From assembly GCA_963668605.1 (NCBI GenBank), contig OY764903.1, positions 4,650,001 to 4,714,000 on the forward strand: a stretch of DNA of 64,000 nt, in the 5' to 3' direction. Shown one piece after another: positions 62,864 through 64,000 of this stretch (its first letter is position 1; every line of letters starts with the position of its first letter). The translations under genes and the position numbers were made by a program. This DNA comes from G963668605 sp963668605. Its GTDB lineage: Bacteria > Acidobacteriota > Terriglobia > Bryobacterales > Bryobacteraceae. Under the pieces are notes generated by a model. That model was not told the origin of the DNA, did no database searches, and saw only the letters and a program-made list of their open reading frames with translations.

Positions 62864-63619
62864 GTGGAATCCGGAGATCTGGCGGAGCAGTTTGCAATTC
62901 TCGACCTGGAGCCTAACGCCTCTTCCGAAGAGTTGCGGGCCGCCTATCTCGATCTGGTAAAGGTTTGGCATCCGGATCGCTACCAGCATGAATCGGCGCG
63001 GCTGCGCAAGCGTGCCGAAGAGAAATTGAAGGCGATCAATCGGGCCTATGACCTGATCCGCTTCGGCTCGACCGCACCGGCCGCGACATGCACGGGGAGC
63101 GCCTCGCCGCTCTCCGTGATGCTTTTCCCAAAAGACTTCGGGGGCTCGTGGGGCTACGTCAACGTGGAGGGCAAACTCGCCATTTCACCGCGCTTCGAGG
63201 CAGCCGCACCGTTCGCCGATGGTCTCGCGCGGATTCGCGAGCGCGCGCAGTGGGGGTATATCAATCTGCGCGGCGAGCATGTCATCGCGCCGGAATTTGT
63301 AAACGCCCGCGATTTCTCCGAAGGCCTGGCAGCCGTCGTATTCCGTGAGAAGTGGGGCTACATCGACAAGAGCGGGCGTTATCTCATCAACGCGCTTTAC
63401 GACGACGCTTCGGCCTTCTCCGGCGGTTTGGGCGCGGTGCTTTGGAATGGCCGCTGGGGTTACCTCGACCGCACCGGTTCGTTCGTGATCAAGCCGCGCT
63501 ATGACGAGGCACTGGCGTTTAGCAACGGCTGGGCAGACGTACGCATCGGCGCACGCTGGGGAAGGACCAATAGCGCCGGCGAAGTCTTCTTCACGGACAA
63601 GGCCGGCCTCGAAGCCTGA
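62864..63619 (+). CDS. J-domain protein with WG repeats
   Basis: A 251-residue protein. Residues 7-65 form a DnaJ J-domain with HPD at 36-38 (VWHPDRYQHES). Residues ~92-240 are WG (KWG) repeats of about 45 residues: SWGYVNVEGKLAISPRF, QWGYINLRGEHVIAPEF, KWGYIDKSGRYLINALY, RWGYLDRTGSFVIKPRY and RWGRTNSAGEVFF. The start is GTG at 62864, four bases after the previous stop; GGAG lies nine bases upstream. A J-domain would recruit an Hsp70, with the repeats probably binding a partner. No dnaK is nearby. No signal peptide, so it should act in the cytoplasm. Confidence 0.88.
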   Translation: MESGDLAEQFAILDLEPNASSEELRAAYLDLVKVWHPDRYQHESARLRKRAEEKLKAINRAYDLIRFGSTAPAATCTGSASPLSVMLFPKDFGGSWGYVNVEGKLAISPRFEAAAPFADGLARIRERAQWGYINLRGEHVIAPEFVNARDFSEGLAAVVFREKWGYIDKSGRYLINALYDDASAFSGGLGAVLWNGRWGYLDRTGSFVIKPRYDEALAFSNGWADVRIGARWGRTNSAGEVFFTDKAGLEA

Positions 63620-63629
63620 TTTCTACCAC

Positions 63630-64000
63630 CTACTTCGCGGCGCGGACGCGCACCTGATCGTAGATCACACGCGCCTGTTCGAGCGACGCGAACGAGGTGC
63701 CAGGCAATTGAGCCGATGCGGTTCCCGTCGCGACGCCCCAACGCGAGTTTTCAGCGAAATTGCCGCCGTTGACCGCGGCCCAGACGAACGCTGCGGCCAT
63801 CGCGTCTCCGGAACCGATCGGGCTGACCGCGTCGATGCGCGGGGCCAGTATCTCCAGCAACTCGCCGTCCAGCGCGCCGACGGCTCCGCGGCTGCCCAGC
63901 GAAAGCAGAACGGACTCCGCACCCATCGCGCGAATGCGTTCCGCAGCGTCGAGATAGTGGGATCGCGTCAACAGTGCCTGATTGAGCAGGCGCTCGGCTT
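63630..64000 (-). CDS. PfkB family sugar kinase, C-terminal part (5' end outside window)
   Basis: About 123 C-terminal residues, open through the window's end. The reading continues past the first Met (ERLLNQALLTRSHYLDAAER), so the start lies outside. LLSLGSRGAVGAL and the catalytic PIGSGDAMAAAFVWA (with the base Asp) are the 1-phosphofructokinase/tagatose-kinase type of PfkB motifs, which have SGDAM rather than AGDAF. The substrate is likely fructose-1-phosphate or a similar sugar phosphate, by family only. Confidence 0.85.
   Translation of the reverse strand, partial: AERLLNQALLTRSHYLDAAERIRAMGAESVLLSLGSRGAVGALDGELLEILAPRIDAVSPIGSGDAMAAAFVWAAVNGGNFAENSRWGVATGTASAQLPGTSFASLEQARVIYDQVRVRAAK

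Overview
The window looks like chromosome from an Acidobacteriota member, most like the Solibacteres/Bryobacterales lineage. The clues are high GC, three ~1,100-residue TonB-dependent receptor-like proteins with an N-terminal carboxypeptidase-regulatory (Cna-B) domain, five secreted sulfatases, many twin-arginine signals and a large share of secreted carbohydrate-active proteins. This assignment is inference; no rRNA gene is present.

Layout. 1-510: end of an ABC-2 permease. 548-2423: group II intron copy 1. 2520-8699: sulfatase, receptor and glycosidase-like protein on the minus strand. 8856-12202: HpcH/HpaI aldolase, Tat-exported Gfo/Idh/MocA protein and MFS transporter. 12280-18041: L-fucose salvage enzyme (Fkp type), a 33-bp perfect inverted repeat, CpsB-like PHP phosphatase and OPT transporter. 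18101-22516: ThuA-like protein and two sulfatases. 22674-29008: ispF-ispD-PIN/TRAM operon, RRM protein, REP/RAYT relic and a serA-aminotransferase pair. 29079-32377: hypCDEAB hydrogenase maturation operon. 32548-36226: accessory island (orphan PD-(D/E)XK-like gene, 141-bp tandem REP-type array, group II intron copy 2 inside that array, REP-associated tyrosine transposase). 36241-50500: GH5-like enzyme, PfkB kinase, SUEL-lectin-like protein, two receptors and two sulfatases. 50511-64000: xerC-trmFO, YfiR plus hybrid histidine kinase, tatA-tatC-typA, VOC protein, a SUMF1-fold/FN3/FG-GAP protein, a J-domain/WG-repeat protein and a partial PfkB kinase.

How it fits together. The receptors, sulfatases, glycosidases and sugar kinases suggest use of sulfated or complex polysaccharides. 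Several of the exported enzymes have twin-arginine signals, and a tatA-tatC pair lies in the same window. The receptors could bring in oligomers, with Fkp and the PfkB kinases handling released sugars; this is inference, because the genes lie in separate small operons.

The most interesting structure is the accessory island. An intact RAYT transposase (35698-36198) is flanked by REP-type palindromes, which recur at 2424, 15163, 26099, 33177-33671 and 36205. A deleted RAYT element (26038-26100) keeps only the last ~20 codons between REP sequences. Two nearly identical 1,876-nt group II introns each sit directly against the same half of a REP palindrome. In copy 2, neighbouring uninterrupted array units give the empty site, so both intron ends can be read to the base.
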